The position numbers were made by a program, and so were the translations under genes. Positions 55,500-64,000 of a DNA stretch of 64,000 bases are shown piece by piece. The notes under the pieces were generated by a model. The model was not told the origin of the DNA, did not search any database, and worked only from the letters and a program-made list of their open reading frames with translations. The DNA lies in contig CAVWAR010000017.1 in NCBI GenBank assembly GCA_963753075.1, positions 1,399,664-1,463,663 of the forward strand. The letters are read 5' to 3'. Each line of letters opens with the position of its first letter. The stretch's first letter is position 1. The DNA comes from Prado023 sp963753075 (GTDB lineage Bacteria > Actinomycetota > Actinomycetes > S36-B12 > CAIYMF01).

Positions 55500-55837
55500 G
55501 CGTGGTCTCGGTTGCCATGGTTCTGACAGCTGGTGCCAGCTCCTACAGGGTGTTCCGCTTGGGCATTGCCAGACGGATCTCCAGAAGGGCCGTCCCAGAT
55601 GCCCCTGCTCTGGTAGACCATGCTCGACGAGTCGGTCTCGATCCGGCACCGCGTCCGATGCGCCGAGCTCCTGGTCAACGATTCGGCGCCAGCCTGCAGC
55701 TCGGCTTCCCCAGTAGGTGGACAGGCGGGAGCGGCCGTCAATCTCCCGGTTCAGGAGCTCATGGTGCTGGCTGCGGGTCCGGAGCACCCACTGGCCGTAT
55801 CGGGGACGTTCTTCGCCGCCGTTCAGCCTGCGCAATT

Positions 55838-55893
55838 CGTGGGCGCTGTGATGCCTGCCAAAAGGTGCGCGTTTCATGGCGAAATGGGACAGT
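55838..55893 (+). repeat. Dispersed repeat copy, long form
   Basis: GATGCCTGCCAAAAGGTGCG leads into CGTTTCATGGCGAAATGGGA; the core is changed to TTCATGGCGAA. Confidence 0.6.
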
Positions 55894-56216
55894 CTGGACT
55901 CGCCCGCAGAACGACCCATCGAATGACCGTGCCCGGGCCTGGCGCGGCGAGCGTCGCTAGGTCTGGTGACTCACTTGAGATCGGCCCAGGTCTGGCTGTT
56001 CGCCGCGACGTTTGGCCGCCCGCTGCGGCGGGCCTTGCTGGCGCCGTCGCCGTTCAACACGGGACGGCAACTGCGTGTCGCCCATGCCGAGAAGGGGAGA
56101 GCGCGGCCACACTGGCCGGAGCGTTCAAGCGGCTGTTGAGCTTGCATCTGGGTGGTGGGAAGCGCAGGCTGGACCCGACAGAGCCGCGGGTTGTGTCGCC
56201 CAGAAGGGAACAGCCC

Positions 56217-56492
56217 ATGACCCAGTACGAGATCAGCGACGAGGGCAGCGGCGTCACGATCGAGCTGACAGGCACGTCTGGTAGCCAGGACGAGTTGCTC
56301 GTCGCCTTCGGGGAATGTCAGACGGGGCAGTGCTCATGCCCGACTGAGGAATATCAGAAGGTGGACGCCATGGATGTGGAGGCGTCGACCGACGCCATCA
56401 CCATCCGGCTGCGCACCAAGCCCGACACCGAGTTGGACACCGACGCGATCGCGGCCTGTCTGGACTACACGGTCACCCAGGCCGAGCAGTAG
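56217..56492 (+). CDS. Small acidic protein with a cysteine motif
   Basis: A 91-residue, strongly acidic protein (MTQYEISDEGSGVTIELTG at the start). The motif GECQTGQCSCPTEEY places three cysteines close together, and a fourth is in AIAACLDYT. A metal or iron-sulfur site is possible but unproven. AAGGGA lies before the ATG at 56217, so expression is likely. I do not recognise a family. Confidence 0.65.
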   Translation: MTQYEISDEGSGVTIELTGTSGSQDELLVAFGECQTGQCSCPTEEYQKVDAMDVEASTDAITIRLRTKPDTELDTDAIAACLDYTVTQAEQ

Positions 56493-56717
56493 ACGGCGGA
56501 CCGCGGCCGCCAACGGCGCGTCTGACTCGCGCAACCGGCGGGCACATCTGTCGCGAGGAGCCAGGGCAACCCGGCACAGGTCCCCACGACGCTGCGCGGC
56601 ACGTCCATCTGGGCGCAGTTGACGCAGATCGAAAGGCTGGCCTTGGCTGCGTCCACAGGCGGCGATAGGGGGCAGGTCGGTCGGGCTCTCAACTGTGCGG
56701 CATCCGGGTCGAGTGGC

Positions 56718-57149
56718 TCAGGGGGTGGGGTGTTCGGCTTCTTCGCCGAGGTCGACCAGCTCTGCCCCGGTTGCAGAGAAGTCCTTGGGGTTGAAGGTGT
56801 AGACGGGCAGTGCCTGGCTCACGGCGATCGCGGCGATCATGGCGTCGAATGCGCGCGCTCGAGGCTTCTGACCCGCTGCCCGTAGTGACGCGGCGATGGG
56901 GCCGAAGGCTCGAGCGGCCTCGGCGTCGAAGGGCAGCGGTTCTCCGAAGTCAGTCTCGGCCTGCTGGAGGTGTCGTTGGCGTGCGGCTCGCTCGGAAGCG
57001 GTGGCGGCGACGAGCGGTCCGACGCTCAGTTCCGCCAAGGTCACGGTCGTGATGACGGACTCCGCGGCCAGGCGCCGAGGATCGACCTCCCCCAGACGGA
57101 TGACCGCGCTGGTGTCCAGGACCGCGCGATCATGTGGCGGGGTGGTCAT
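56718..57149 (-). CDS. PIN-domain toxin (VapC type)
   Basis: VLDTSAVIRLGEVDP carries the first Asp, TTVTLAELSVGPLVA the Glu, and ARAFDAMIAAIAV with PVYTFNPKDFSA the last acids. All PIN catalytic positions are present in 143 residues. The FNPKDF ending is typical of VapC toxins paired with Phd-type antitoxins. Its start overlaps the antitoxin stop by 4 bases. Confidence 0.9.
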   Translation of the reverse strand: MTTPPHDRAVLDTSAVIRLGEVDPRRLAAESVITTVTLAELSVGPLVAATASERAARQRHLQQAETDFGEPLPFDAEAARAFGPIAASLRAAGQKPRARAFDAMIAAIAVSQALPVYTFNPKDFSATGAELVDLGEEAEHPTP

Positions 57150-57400
57150 AGGGACTGGTCCAGCAGTGCGTCGATGTCGCCCCTCAGCGCGGTGGCGTCC
57201 ACCCGGGGAAGCCGTCGCCGGCGAGCCACCAGCTCCGCGGCAGACAGGCTTCGTCGTGGGAGGGGTCGTAGTTCGGCGACCGGGGTGCCGTCGCTCGTGA
57301 TGGTGAGGGTCTCGCCCCGTTGGACGCGTGCGAGCACGTCGCCGCCGTGATTGCGGATTTCGCGGACCGAGACTCGCTTTTCATCAGGGGTCGCAGTCAT
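57146..57400 (-). CDS. Phd/YefM-type antitoxin
   Basis: The 84-residue protein has the Phd signature RVSVREIRNHGGDVLARVQR then GETLTITSDGTPVAEL. The tail PRVDATALRGDIDALLDQSL would bind the PIN toxin. It lies directly upstream of and overlapping the toxin gene. Its fold differs from the AbrB-type antitoxin of the other PIN locus at 26159. Confidence 0.9.
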   Translation of the reverse strand: MTATPDEKRVSVREIRNHGGDVLARVQRGETLTITSDGTPVAELRPLPRRSLSAAELVARRRRLPRVDATALRGDIDALLDQSL

Positions 57401-57985
57401 GCCTCTACTGTATCACCCGTGAGACTCCTCTGGTCAGTCTGTCGGCCGCGGGCGAGTGGCGTCCCCGCGTGTGCGCTGTCGACCGGGGCGAATCTCGCAA
57501 ACCCGAAGGGCGCCCGGCTCGCGGCGAAAGGAGGGACCGGATTGCGGCTGAGGTGTGCGTTGACCGCGCGGGAGGGCTGGCGTCCGGGGGCGCGGCCTGT
57601 GGGGCTTGTATCGACGCGTAGTGGCTGCGGATGACCACCACGCCGTAGTGGGCCGCTAGGCGGTGCTACGCACCCGGTGCGGCTATGGGCGACCGGTTGG
57701 CTGATCCGCTCGTCGGGCATCGATTGGATCCCGCAGCCAGTCACGCCGATCCGAAACTCGACCGCGACCGCTCGCTGTGGTGGCGGCCCCCGCACCCGGT
57801 GGCCCGGGGCCCTAGGGGTGATGCTCGGGCAGGGCGGCTGCGGTAGGCCGCGGCGTCGTCGGCCAGCGGTCTCGCCGCCCCTACCCTTTGACACGCTGCA
57901 AAGGTAGCTACGACCTCCACCCCTGGGCGATCAAGCGCGAATCGAGACGGTCCACAGGTGGGCCGTGGCTGCCCCGGGGCCGCGG
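57401..57985. other. Intergenic region with a dispersed-repeat copy
   Basis: The antitoxin promoter should lie just past 57400, where ACTGTATCACC gives an AT-richer spot. No gene seen. Confidence 0.45.
57505..57540 (+). repeat. Dispersed repeat copy
   Basis: GGGCGCCCGGCTCGCGGCGA then AAGGAGGGACC. Confidence 0.6.
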
Positions 57986-58453
57986 CTACCGGGAGTCGTC
58001 GGTCCGCGGCAGGGCAAACCAGAGCGCGACCAGGCTCAACGGCAGGAAGATGAGATTGCCGATCGCGCCCGGCGGGGGCGAGTCGATGACGAGGGGCTTG
58101 AACTGCTTGACGAGCGCCCGACCACCCCAGTCGAGCACCTGGAGCAGGAGTCCGAAGGGAACCAGGAACCGATAGCCGACAATGATGACCCAGCCCACGA
58201 GGGCCAGGAGAAGCTGCGACCACCCCCAGGTCGCGAAGATGGCGACGATGTTGTCCCCGCCCGCGGCCTCGAGGCCGATGCCCGCGATCGAGTTGGCGCC
58301 ACCGTCTGCGGCGAAGACATGGATGAGGCTGCGCACGGTGGTCAGCAGGGTGAGTGCGACCAGGTACCAGTAGGCCAGTCGGGTCCCTCGGTACCCGTGC
58401 TCCGGCGGGGGGAAGATCATCCTCAGGTCGCGCATCCGCCGCGGGTCCCACAC
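57986..58453 (-). CDS. Uncharacterised four-helix membrane protein
   Basis: The N-terminal FPPPEHGYRGTRLAYWYLV leads into the first helix. Three more follow (NIVAIFATWGWSQLLLALVG, WVIIVGYRFLVPFGLLLQVL, LIFLPLSLVALWFALP). The GTG at 58453 has GGGGAGG seven bases ahead; an ATG six codons later is possible. The 155-residue size and pattern are those of a conserved membrane protein of unknown role. Confidence 0.7.
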   Translation of the reverse strand: MWDPRRMRDLRMIFPPPEHGYRGTRLAYWYLVALTLLTTVRSLIHVFAADGGANSIAGIGLEAAGGDNIVAIFATWGWSQLLLALVGWVIIVGYRFLVPFGLLLQVLDWGGRALVKQFKPLVIDSPPPGAIGNLIFLPLSLVALWFALPRTDDSR

Positions 58454-58882
58454 GTGGTCGCCTCCCCGTCATCGGCCGGGGTCGGAGGTACCCGCGGGTT
58501 GGGCAGCGCCCTCCCGTGGGGCAGCCTCCGCCCGTCGGGCAGAAGCCGTACAACGCGGCGCTTCGTAGGACCCGGCACTTGATGAAGCACACCGATTCCG
58601 ATCTTGTCGACATGTACTGCCCCTGCCTGACCACCCCAGCGGGACCGTTCTGAACCCAGAGCACGTCCTACACACGGCAGTAGAAACCGCCGACCCACTG
58701 GCCGATGCGACAACCACGTTGCGCGCCCGATGGGAGGTCCGACGAGTCGGAGACCGGCATCTTGAGGTCCGGAGCGTTCTCGGTCGAGTCGTTCCAGGAT
58801 CCAGAATCGGTCGTGGGTCGCCCGCTGTTCGGCGGAACCGAATACCCCGTCGGCACGATGTTCGGTGCACTTTCCCACGGAC
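58454..58882. other. Gap between membrane protein and response regulator genes
   Basis: A minus-strand frame from about 58890 to 58668 (NSGRPTTDSGSWNDSTENAP, ending GCRIGQWVGGFYCRV) looks protein-like, with two cysteines. It has no clear start and no known family. It could be the end of a lost exported protein. Confidence 0.4.
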
Positions 58883-59590
58883 TCAGCCGACGAGCCCACC
58901 GCGGTGGGCGATGATCACGGCCTGCACCCGGTCGCGGGCGCCGAGCTTGAGCAGGATTCGACCGATGTGGGTCTTGGCGGTCGACTCCGCGACGAACAGT
59001 CGAGCCGCGATCTCAGCGTTGGTCAAGCCCTCACCGATCAAGGTGAGCACCTCTATCTCACGCTGGGTCAGCTCAGCCATCCCCTCTGGTGAGGCAGGAG
59101 CCGGGGCACCAGCGGCGGGGGCGGCGGCCGACGGTGCCGCGTCGGTCACTCCACGCAGCGCTGGTCCGACTCGGTCCAGGAGCCGGCGCATGGCGCTGGG
59201 CGAGACCACGGCATCGCCGGCGGCCACGGCTCGGATGGCCTTGACGAGGTCGTCGGGATCGGTGTCCTTGAGCAGGAACCCGGAGGCCCCCGCGCGCATG
59301 GCATCCAGCACCGCGTCGTCGGTGTCGATCGTGGTGAGCACCAGGACCCGGGTTCCGATGCCTGCCATCCCCGTGAGCCGCTGCGTCGCCTGCACCCCGT
59401 CGAGCACAGGCATGCGGATGTCCATGAGGGCGACGTCCGGGTTCTTCGCACGGACGAGGTCGAGGCCGGCCTGGCCGTCACCGGCCTCGCCAACGATCTC
59501 GATGTCGTCCTCAGGCTCGAGAATCATGCGCAGGCCCGCCCGAACCAGCATCTGATCGTCGATGACCAATACGCTGATGTGTCCTGTCAT
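58883..59590 (-). CDS. NarL/LuxR-family response regulator
   Basis: The receiver domain has the acid pair in VLVIDDQMLV, the phosphorylated Asp57 in VALMDIRMP, the switch TTIDTDD and Lys in GFLLKDTD. An Ala/Pro linker leads to the DNA-binding domain LTQREIEVLTLIGEGLTNAE. It takes phosphate from the histidine kinase whose gene overlaps it by ATGA. It probably controls the divergent ABC exporter genes at 61016. Confidence 0.93.
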   Translation of the reverse strand: MTGHISVLVIDDQMLVRAGLRMILEPEDDIEIVGEAGDGQAGLDLVRAKNPDVALMDIRMPVLDGVQATQRLTGMAGIGTRVLVLTTIDTDDAVLDAMRAGASGFLLKDTDPDDLVKAIRAVAAGDAVVSPSAMRRLLDRVGPALRGVTDAAPSAAAPAAGAPAPASPEGMAELTQREIEVLTLIGEGLTNAEIAARLFVAESTAKTHIGRILLKLGARDRVQAVIIAHRGGLVG

Positions 59591-60830
59591 CGCACCTCTT
59601 CGTCAGCGCCGTGCATGTCGCCTCGGCGTGGGATCGTGGCACGAACACGGTACTCGGTGGCGCCCCGATCGATCTGCAGGTTCCCGCCGTAGAGGGCCAA
59701 CCGCTCCCGCATCCCGACCTGGCCCGATCCCCCGCCCGGGATGTCCGAGGGGGTGGAAGCCTCGTCGGGCAGCTGGCTGCGGACCTCCAAGACCAGGGCA
59801 TCAGGCTTGTAGTCGATCCGCACCTGGACCCCGGCCCCTGGGCGACCATGCTTGACGGCATTTGTCAGCGCCTCCTGCACGACGCGGTGGGCAGCGAGCT
59901 CGACGCCGGGGGTCAGCCGGTACGCCGTGCCGGACACCTCGAGCCCGACCGGCATCCCGCCCGCGCTCAATCCGGCGACGAGCGACTCGATCTCCGGCAG
60001 TCCGGGGCTGGGCTCCCCCGCACCCGGGAGATCGGCGTCCCCCTCGCGCAGCACGGCCAGCACCGCCCGCATCTCGGCGCGCGCATCCCGCGCGGTCTGG
60101 CCGATGACCGCGAGCGCGTCAACTGCTCGGCCAGGGTCACGGTCGGCGATGCGCTGACCGCCCGCCGCCTGCACCGCGACGACGGCCAGCGAGTGGGAGA
60201 CGAGGTCGTGGATGTCGCGGGCGATTCGGGCCCGCTCCTCGGCAACGGCGCTGCGCGCAGGTCGCGCTCCCGTTCGGCCACAGCGACCCGGTCCAGGAGA
60301 CTCTGCTGATACTGACGCTGCACCCGGACACCGCGTGCCCAGCCAACCAGGCTGAACAGCAGCACGGCGCTCACCAGCATGACGGACAGGTCGGACGTCA
60401 GGACCAATGTGGCCAGCCAGCGGACGCCAGCGACTGGGACCAACCACCGGCGCAGGGTCGAACTCGGCTCATAGGCCTCGACGCAGAACACGGCCGGCGG
60501 TAGGAGGATCAACCAGGGCGGCAGTTGGGTTCCCACCGCCGCGGTCAGGATCGCAGACATCAGGCACAGGGCGACGAAGAGCCGAACGGGCCGCTCCCGG
60601 CGGCTGGGCACCAGTGACAAGCAGACCACGGACATCAGCACGCACACGAGGGCTCGCACGGACTGCGGGTGCTCGACAACCACGGGCAGGACGTAGATCG
60701 CCATCAGCCCGGTCAGCCCGAGGCCGAACAGAACATCGACCATCCGCCGGGGCCAGCCCGGGCGCATGCTGTTCCCGGCTTGCGCGTCGGACACCTCGGG
60801 GGAGGCGATTCTCAGGCTCGTGTCCTCCAT
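59587..60830 (-). CDS. Histidine kinase (HisKA_3 type), with a frameshift near 60258
   Basis: The N-terminal part (residues 30-150) has about five membrane helices and no large sensor domain. EERARIARDIHDLVSHSLAV holds the phosphorylated His, ELAAHRVVQEALTNAVKHG the N box and GGGSGQVGMRERLALYGG the G box. The membrane half up to AVAERERDLR is in one frame and the kinase half from SAVAEERARIARD in another, so one base is off at about 60250-60262. If real, no membrane-bound kinase can be made; a sequencing error is quite possible as both halves are otherwise perfect. The ATG at 60830 is used. Confidence 0.85.
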
Positions 60831-61015
60831 CACGGAAGGATCATGGCATCGAGCACGCAACTGGGTGTCCTCCCGGTGGTGTAGTCCCGGAGGCCACACC
60901 CGGACCAACGGCGCACGGAAGATCATCCCCCGGGGGGATTTGACGGTGATGGCGCTTGGGAACCCTGAAGACACGCCAGCGGTCCAACGCTGCGCTCGAC
61001 CCAGGAGACCCTCCA
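60831..61015. promoter_or_regulatory. Divergent promoter region of kinase and ABC exporter genes
   Basis: These 185 bases should hold both promoters and the response-regulator site. GATCATCCCCCGGGGGGATT at 60925-60944 contains a perfect AATCCCCCCGGGG-type palindromic core (ATCCCCCGGGGGGAT, one base off centre), a possible operator. Confidence 0.4.
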
Positions 61016-61801
61016 ATGACAACCACGATCACATCACCCACCGCGCCAGCGGCCACCTCCTCCGAGTCCGCCCCCGGGCCGGCGGCGGTGAGCGCCCGCT
61101 CCCTGTCCAAGGTGTACGGCCGCGGCGGCACTGCCGTGCATGCCCTGCGGTCAGTCGACGTGGACATCGAGCGGGGCCGCTTCACCGCGATCATGGGACC
61201 CTCCGGATCCGGGAAGTCCACCCTGCTGCACCTGCTTGCCGGCCTTGACGGAGCGTCGGACGGCAGGGTCTGGATCGGGGACCACGAGCTGGGCCGACTC
61301 AACGACGACCGGCTGACCCGGCTCCGTCGCGACCACGTCGGCTTCGTGTTCCAGGCCTTCAACCTGATCCCGACCCTGACAGCCGGCGAGAACATCCGGC
61401 TTCCGCTGGACCTGGCCGGTCGCAACCCCGACCAGTCATGGTTCGACTACGTGGTGTCTGCTGTCGGCCTGGCTGACCGGCTCGCGCACCGACCCAGTGA
61501 GCTGTCCGGCGGGCAGCGCCAGCGGGTGGCGATCGCCCGGGCCCTGGTCACCAGGCCGGAGGTGGTCTTCGCCGATGAGCCCACAGGCAACTTGGACAGC
61601 ACATCTGGCGCCGAGGTGCTCCGGCTCCTGCGCGAGGCGGTCAACGCCGCCGATCAGACAGTCGTCATGGTGACCCACGATCCGCAGGCGGCCTCCCATG
61701 CCGACCGGGTGCTCGTCCTCGCCGATGGGGCGATTCGCCACGACCTTGCCGACCCCGACCTGGACTGCATCATCGCCGCGGTCTCGGGGAAGGCGGCCTG
61801 A
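61016..61801 (+). CDS. ABC transporter ATPase (MacB/LolD type)
   Basis: Walker A GPSGSGKST, Q loop FVFQAFNLIPTLTAGENI, signature LSGGQRQRVAIARAL, Walker B VVFADEPTGNLD and the switch His in VMVTHDPQ are all intact in 261 residues. It powers an FtsX-type permease, encoded two bases downstream. Such exporters in Gram-positive bacteria remove antimicrobial peptides or move lipids and are typically run by a neighbouring two-component system, as here. CAGGAG precedes the ATG. Confidence 0.95.
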   Translation: MTTTITSPTAPAATSSESAPGPAAVSARSLSKVYGRGGTAVHALRSVDVDIERGRFTAIMGPSGSGKSTLLHLLAGLDGASDGRVWIGDHELGRLNDDRLTRLRRDHVGFVFQAFNLIPTLTAGENIRLPLDLAGRNPDQSWFDYVVSAVGLADRLAHRPSELSGGQRQRVAIARALVTRPEVVFADEPTGNLDSTSGAEVLRLLREAVNAADQTVVMVTHDPQAASHADRVLVLADGAIRHDLADPDLDCIIAAVSGKAA

Positions 61802-61802
61802 C

Positions 61803-63158
61803 ATGGGAGCCATCACTCGCCTGTCACTGCGAACCGCCTCCGCCCACCGCAGCCGGTACATCCTCGGGACCGTCGCAGTCGGCGTGGCCAGCGCCTTCAT
61901 GGTCGCCGGGAGCATGCTGGTCGAGGCACTGTCCACACAGATGCGCCTGGCGGGCGCTGACGACACGGGCGCGTCCGCCGGGCTGTTCGTGCTGCTGTCC
62001 GCCTTCGGATTGGTCGTTGTCGTTGCCGCCGGTTTCGTGATCACCAATTCCTTCCAGACCATGGTCGCCGCTCGGTCCCGCGAGCTGGCACTCCTGCGCG
62101 CCGTGGGCATGAGAGGGCGCCAGGCCTTCGCATCGGTGCTTGTTGAGGGACTGCTCGTCGGGTTCGTCGGAGCACTGGTCGGAGTCGCCCTCGGAAGCAT
62201 CGCGGCTTGGGCGGTGATCGCTGTCGCGATGCCGGGCGCAGCCCTTGTCGCACCGGGGGCCAGCACCCTCGCCCTGTCCCTGGGCGTCAGTCTGTTGGTG
62301 ACCGTGGCCTCGGTGCTGGCACCTGCCCGCCGGGCAACGCGGATCCCGCCCATCGCGGCGCTGTCATCGGCCGACACGCTGACGGCCGATGACATCGGCA
62401 GGACCCGCATCGCTCTGGGTGCCGGCGTGCTGGCACTCGGCCTGGGCGTGGCACTCGCGCCGATCCAGGGCGGAGGCTCCCTGAGCATCCTGGCATTCAC
62501 CGTCGGCGCCCTGGTCGCCTTCGCCGGCATGTCGCTGCTGGCTCCGATCTTCGTCCCGGCCATGGCGCGCATGATCACCGTCGGCATGACCCAGCGACCC
62601 GTGGGCCGCCTTGCCGTCGGGAACCTCGCCCGGGGCCGGCGTCGCACGTCGAACACGGCCATGGCCGTGGTCCTGGGGGTCACGCTGTTCACCGGAGTCA
62701 ACGTGGTGCTCAACAGCGCGATAGAGACTGCCCGCGCGGCGGGCTACGCCCAGGACGACACTGGCGCCGTCTTCGGGCTCGCGTTCGGCCTGACCGGCCT
62801 GACCATCCTCGTGGGCCTGCTCGGGGTGCTCAACACGATCGTGCTGTCCGTCCGAGAGCGCGCTCGGGAGTTGTCCCTTCTGCGCGCGGTCGGCATGACC
62901 GTGCGCGAGGTGCGCCGCACGGTCACGATCGAGGGCACGCTGGTCGGCCTCGTCGGCGTCGGCCTGGGCATCGTCCTGGGCCTGGCAGGATCCGCCCTGC
63001 TGATGACCCGACTGCCCGACGAGGGCCTGCTGTTCGCCCCACCGTGGACACTGATCGGCGTCGTCGCCCTTGCCAGCCTCGCCCTCGTCGCGACCAGCAC
63101 CCGTGTGGTCGCCGGTCGGGCCGCGTCCTGCCGCCCAGCCCTGGCCGCCGTGGCCTGA
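61803..63158 (+). CDS. FtsX-type ABC permease, compact form with two FtsX halves
   Basis: Two FtsX domains are visible. The first has ARSRELALLRAVGMRGRQAF and EGLLVGFVGALVGVALG; the second has ERARELSLLRAVGMTVREVR and EGTLVGLVGVGLGIVLG. The two halves are clearly related to each other. The large external domain that usually follows the first helix in each half is almost absent, so the protein has 451 residues where 800 is common. It follows the ATPase gene directly. Confidence 0.85.
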   Translation: MGAITRLSLRTASAHRSRYILGTVAVGVASAFMVAGSMLVEALSTQMRLAGADDTGASAGLFVLLSAFGLVVVVAAGFVITNSFQTMVAARSRELALLRAVGMRGRQAFASVLVEGLLVGFVGALVGVALGSIAAWAVIAVAMPGAALVAPGASTLALSLGVSLLVTVASVLAPARRATRIPPIAALSSADTLTADDIGRTRIALGAGVLALGLGVALAPIQGGGSLSILAFTVGALVAFAGMSLLAPIFVPAMARMITVGMTQRPVGRLAVGNLARGRRRTSNTAMAVVLGVTLFTGVNVVLNSAIETARAAGYAQDDTGAVFGLAFGLTGLTILVGLLGVLNTIVLSVRERARELSLLRAVGMTVREVRRTVTIEGTLVGLVGVGLGIVLGLAGSALLMTRLPDEGLLFAPPWTLIGVVALASLALVATSTRVVAGRAASCRPALAAVA

Positions 63159-63214
63159 AGCAGCCGACCCCCTCTCCCCGGGAACACCCCGCGACCACGC
63201 TTCCAGGAGCCCTC

Positions 63215-64000
63215 GTGACCATCCTCACCTCCGTGCTGCGCGGCTTCCGAAGCGGCTTCCCGCGCCTGTGGATGGGCGGGCTGGCCATTGCCTCTCAGTG
63301 GCGTTCGTCGTCGCCGGGACGATGGTGGCCAGCTCCGTCCGGGGCATGATGACGCAGAAGGACATGCGGCTGCCCCTGAACACGACTGCCGCGCTGCCCG
63401 TTGACGGTGGCAGAGTGCCCGCCGCCGCGGCCGAGGTGGGGCTGCCGGCAACCGATCGAGCGGTCGTCCTCCTCGGCCCGGACCGGCGCGCGGAGGTGGC
63501 CGGGAGACGGCCCGTGGCGCTCGCCGATGACCGCGCCGTGCGGATGCTCTGCGGGCCCTGCCCAGCGCCGCCGATGAGGTTGCCCTGGGGCCACGCACCA
63601 CCCGGATCCTGGCCGCGCAGGCAGGTGACGCGGTCCACGTGCGCGACTCGACTGGAGCCGTGCGCACCCTGACGCTCACCGGCATCGCCGACCCCGCATC
63701 GGGTCCGAGGCGGTGACCGTCACCGGAGTGGGGATGCAGGAGCTGCTCGGGGCCGGATTCGACCAGGTCCTGCTCTTCGGAAGCCCGAGCGAGAACAGGG
63801 CAGCCACCTCGGGGATCGGTCTCGGTGCGGCCGTCGCTCTGGGCGATGTGCAGCACCCTCCGGCCGCGCCCTCGGCCAAGTGAATGCTCGATCGCAACTG
63901 ATGTCCACCGCTGTCCCGCGTCCCCCACCGGGCCACCGCCACGCCCCACCGTGGTGGCCGCGGGCACCTTTCTCGCAGGTTGACCCATCCCCCGTTCGAC
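63215..64000 (+). pseudogene. Second FtsX-type permease, frameshifted, cut by window edge
   Basis: A GTG after CCAGGAG starts TILTSVLRGFRSGFPRLWMG. The next helix (LSVAFVVAGTMVASSVRGMM) needs a different frame, as do DEVALGPRTTRILAAQAGDA and SEAVTVTGVGMQELLGAGF. At least three frame changes in 800 bases indicate decay. The content is the first helix and the external domain of a permease, the part that the intact neighbour lacks. Confidence 0.7.

Larger units (their letters stand above)
55312..56216. other. Intergenic region with tandem and dispersed repeats
   Basis: Contains the tandem repeat at 55425 and a dispersed-repeat copy at 55838. Frames are open on both strands but show no consistent family match. 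Confidence 0.45.

Noticed and set aside
24130..57400. CRISPR arrays
   Set aside because: The repeats found are either directly tandem or single dispersed copies; none alternates with unique spacers of constant length.

Overview
The window is high-GC DNA with GTG and TTG starts alongside ATG, purine-rich ribosome sites and stacked ATGA/GTGA overlaps. With the gene families present (ROK regulator, NarL-type two-component pair, DUF4190 membrane protein, many relBE- and vapBC-type toxin loci, IS110/IS256/IS481 remnants), this points to an actinobacterium. A proton-pump rhodopsin suggests a lit habitat. No rRNA, tRNA or CRISPR array was found. Many genes carry single-base frameshifts, so either the assembly has indel errors or much of the accessory DNA is decaying.

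Left part (1-5528): a minus-strand biosynthetic operon, cut by the left edge, codes for an ornithine cyclodeaminase-like enzyme, a free-standing adenylation domain, a free-standing carrier protein and a condensation-adenylation NRPS. A 4'-phosphopantetheinyl transferase gene is divergent to it. This looks like the loading end of a nonribosomal peptide pathway, possibly one that starts with proline or another cyclic amino acid. A HupE/UreJ-type membrane protein, a CPBP intramembrane protease and a lipoprotein follow (5637-8711).

Sugar island (9441-20081): rpiB, a HAD phosphatase, transaldolase, a UlaABC-like PTS transporter, transketolase, a second EIIA-EIIB pair and a divergent ROK regulator. 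Ascorbate-specific enzymes are absent. The simplest model is a PTS that brings in a five-carbon sugar as its phosphate and passes it through RpiB, transketolase and transaldolase. A 27-28 bp motif is shared upstream of the EIIA gene and the transketolase gene.

Middle (20082-34600): a dual-specificity-like phosphatase, VanZ-like and NmrA-like proteins, two toxin-antitoxin loci, IS110 and IS481 remnants, a DUF1353 protein, a LURP-one-like protein, an FG-GAP repeat protein and a decayed surface protein built of 58-residue propeller repeats. Its intact seven-repeat paralogue is at 42765-44813.

34842-46620: two secreted or lipid-anchored alpha/beta hydrolases, an arginase-family pseudogene joined to a transposase fragment, an IS256-like element nested inside that transposase, and a second relBE-type locus paralogous to the one at 24145. 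46628-55164: a TerB-like protein, an epimerase-like protein, two FAD oxidoreductases (one phytoene-desaturase-like) and the rhodopsin. 56217-64000: a PIN-type toxin-antitoxin locus, and a NarL-type two-component system divergent from an ABC exporter (ATPase plus FtsX permease) that is probably its target.

At least twelve copies of a short dispersed repeat with a TTCGCGGCGAA core lie between genes across the window.
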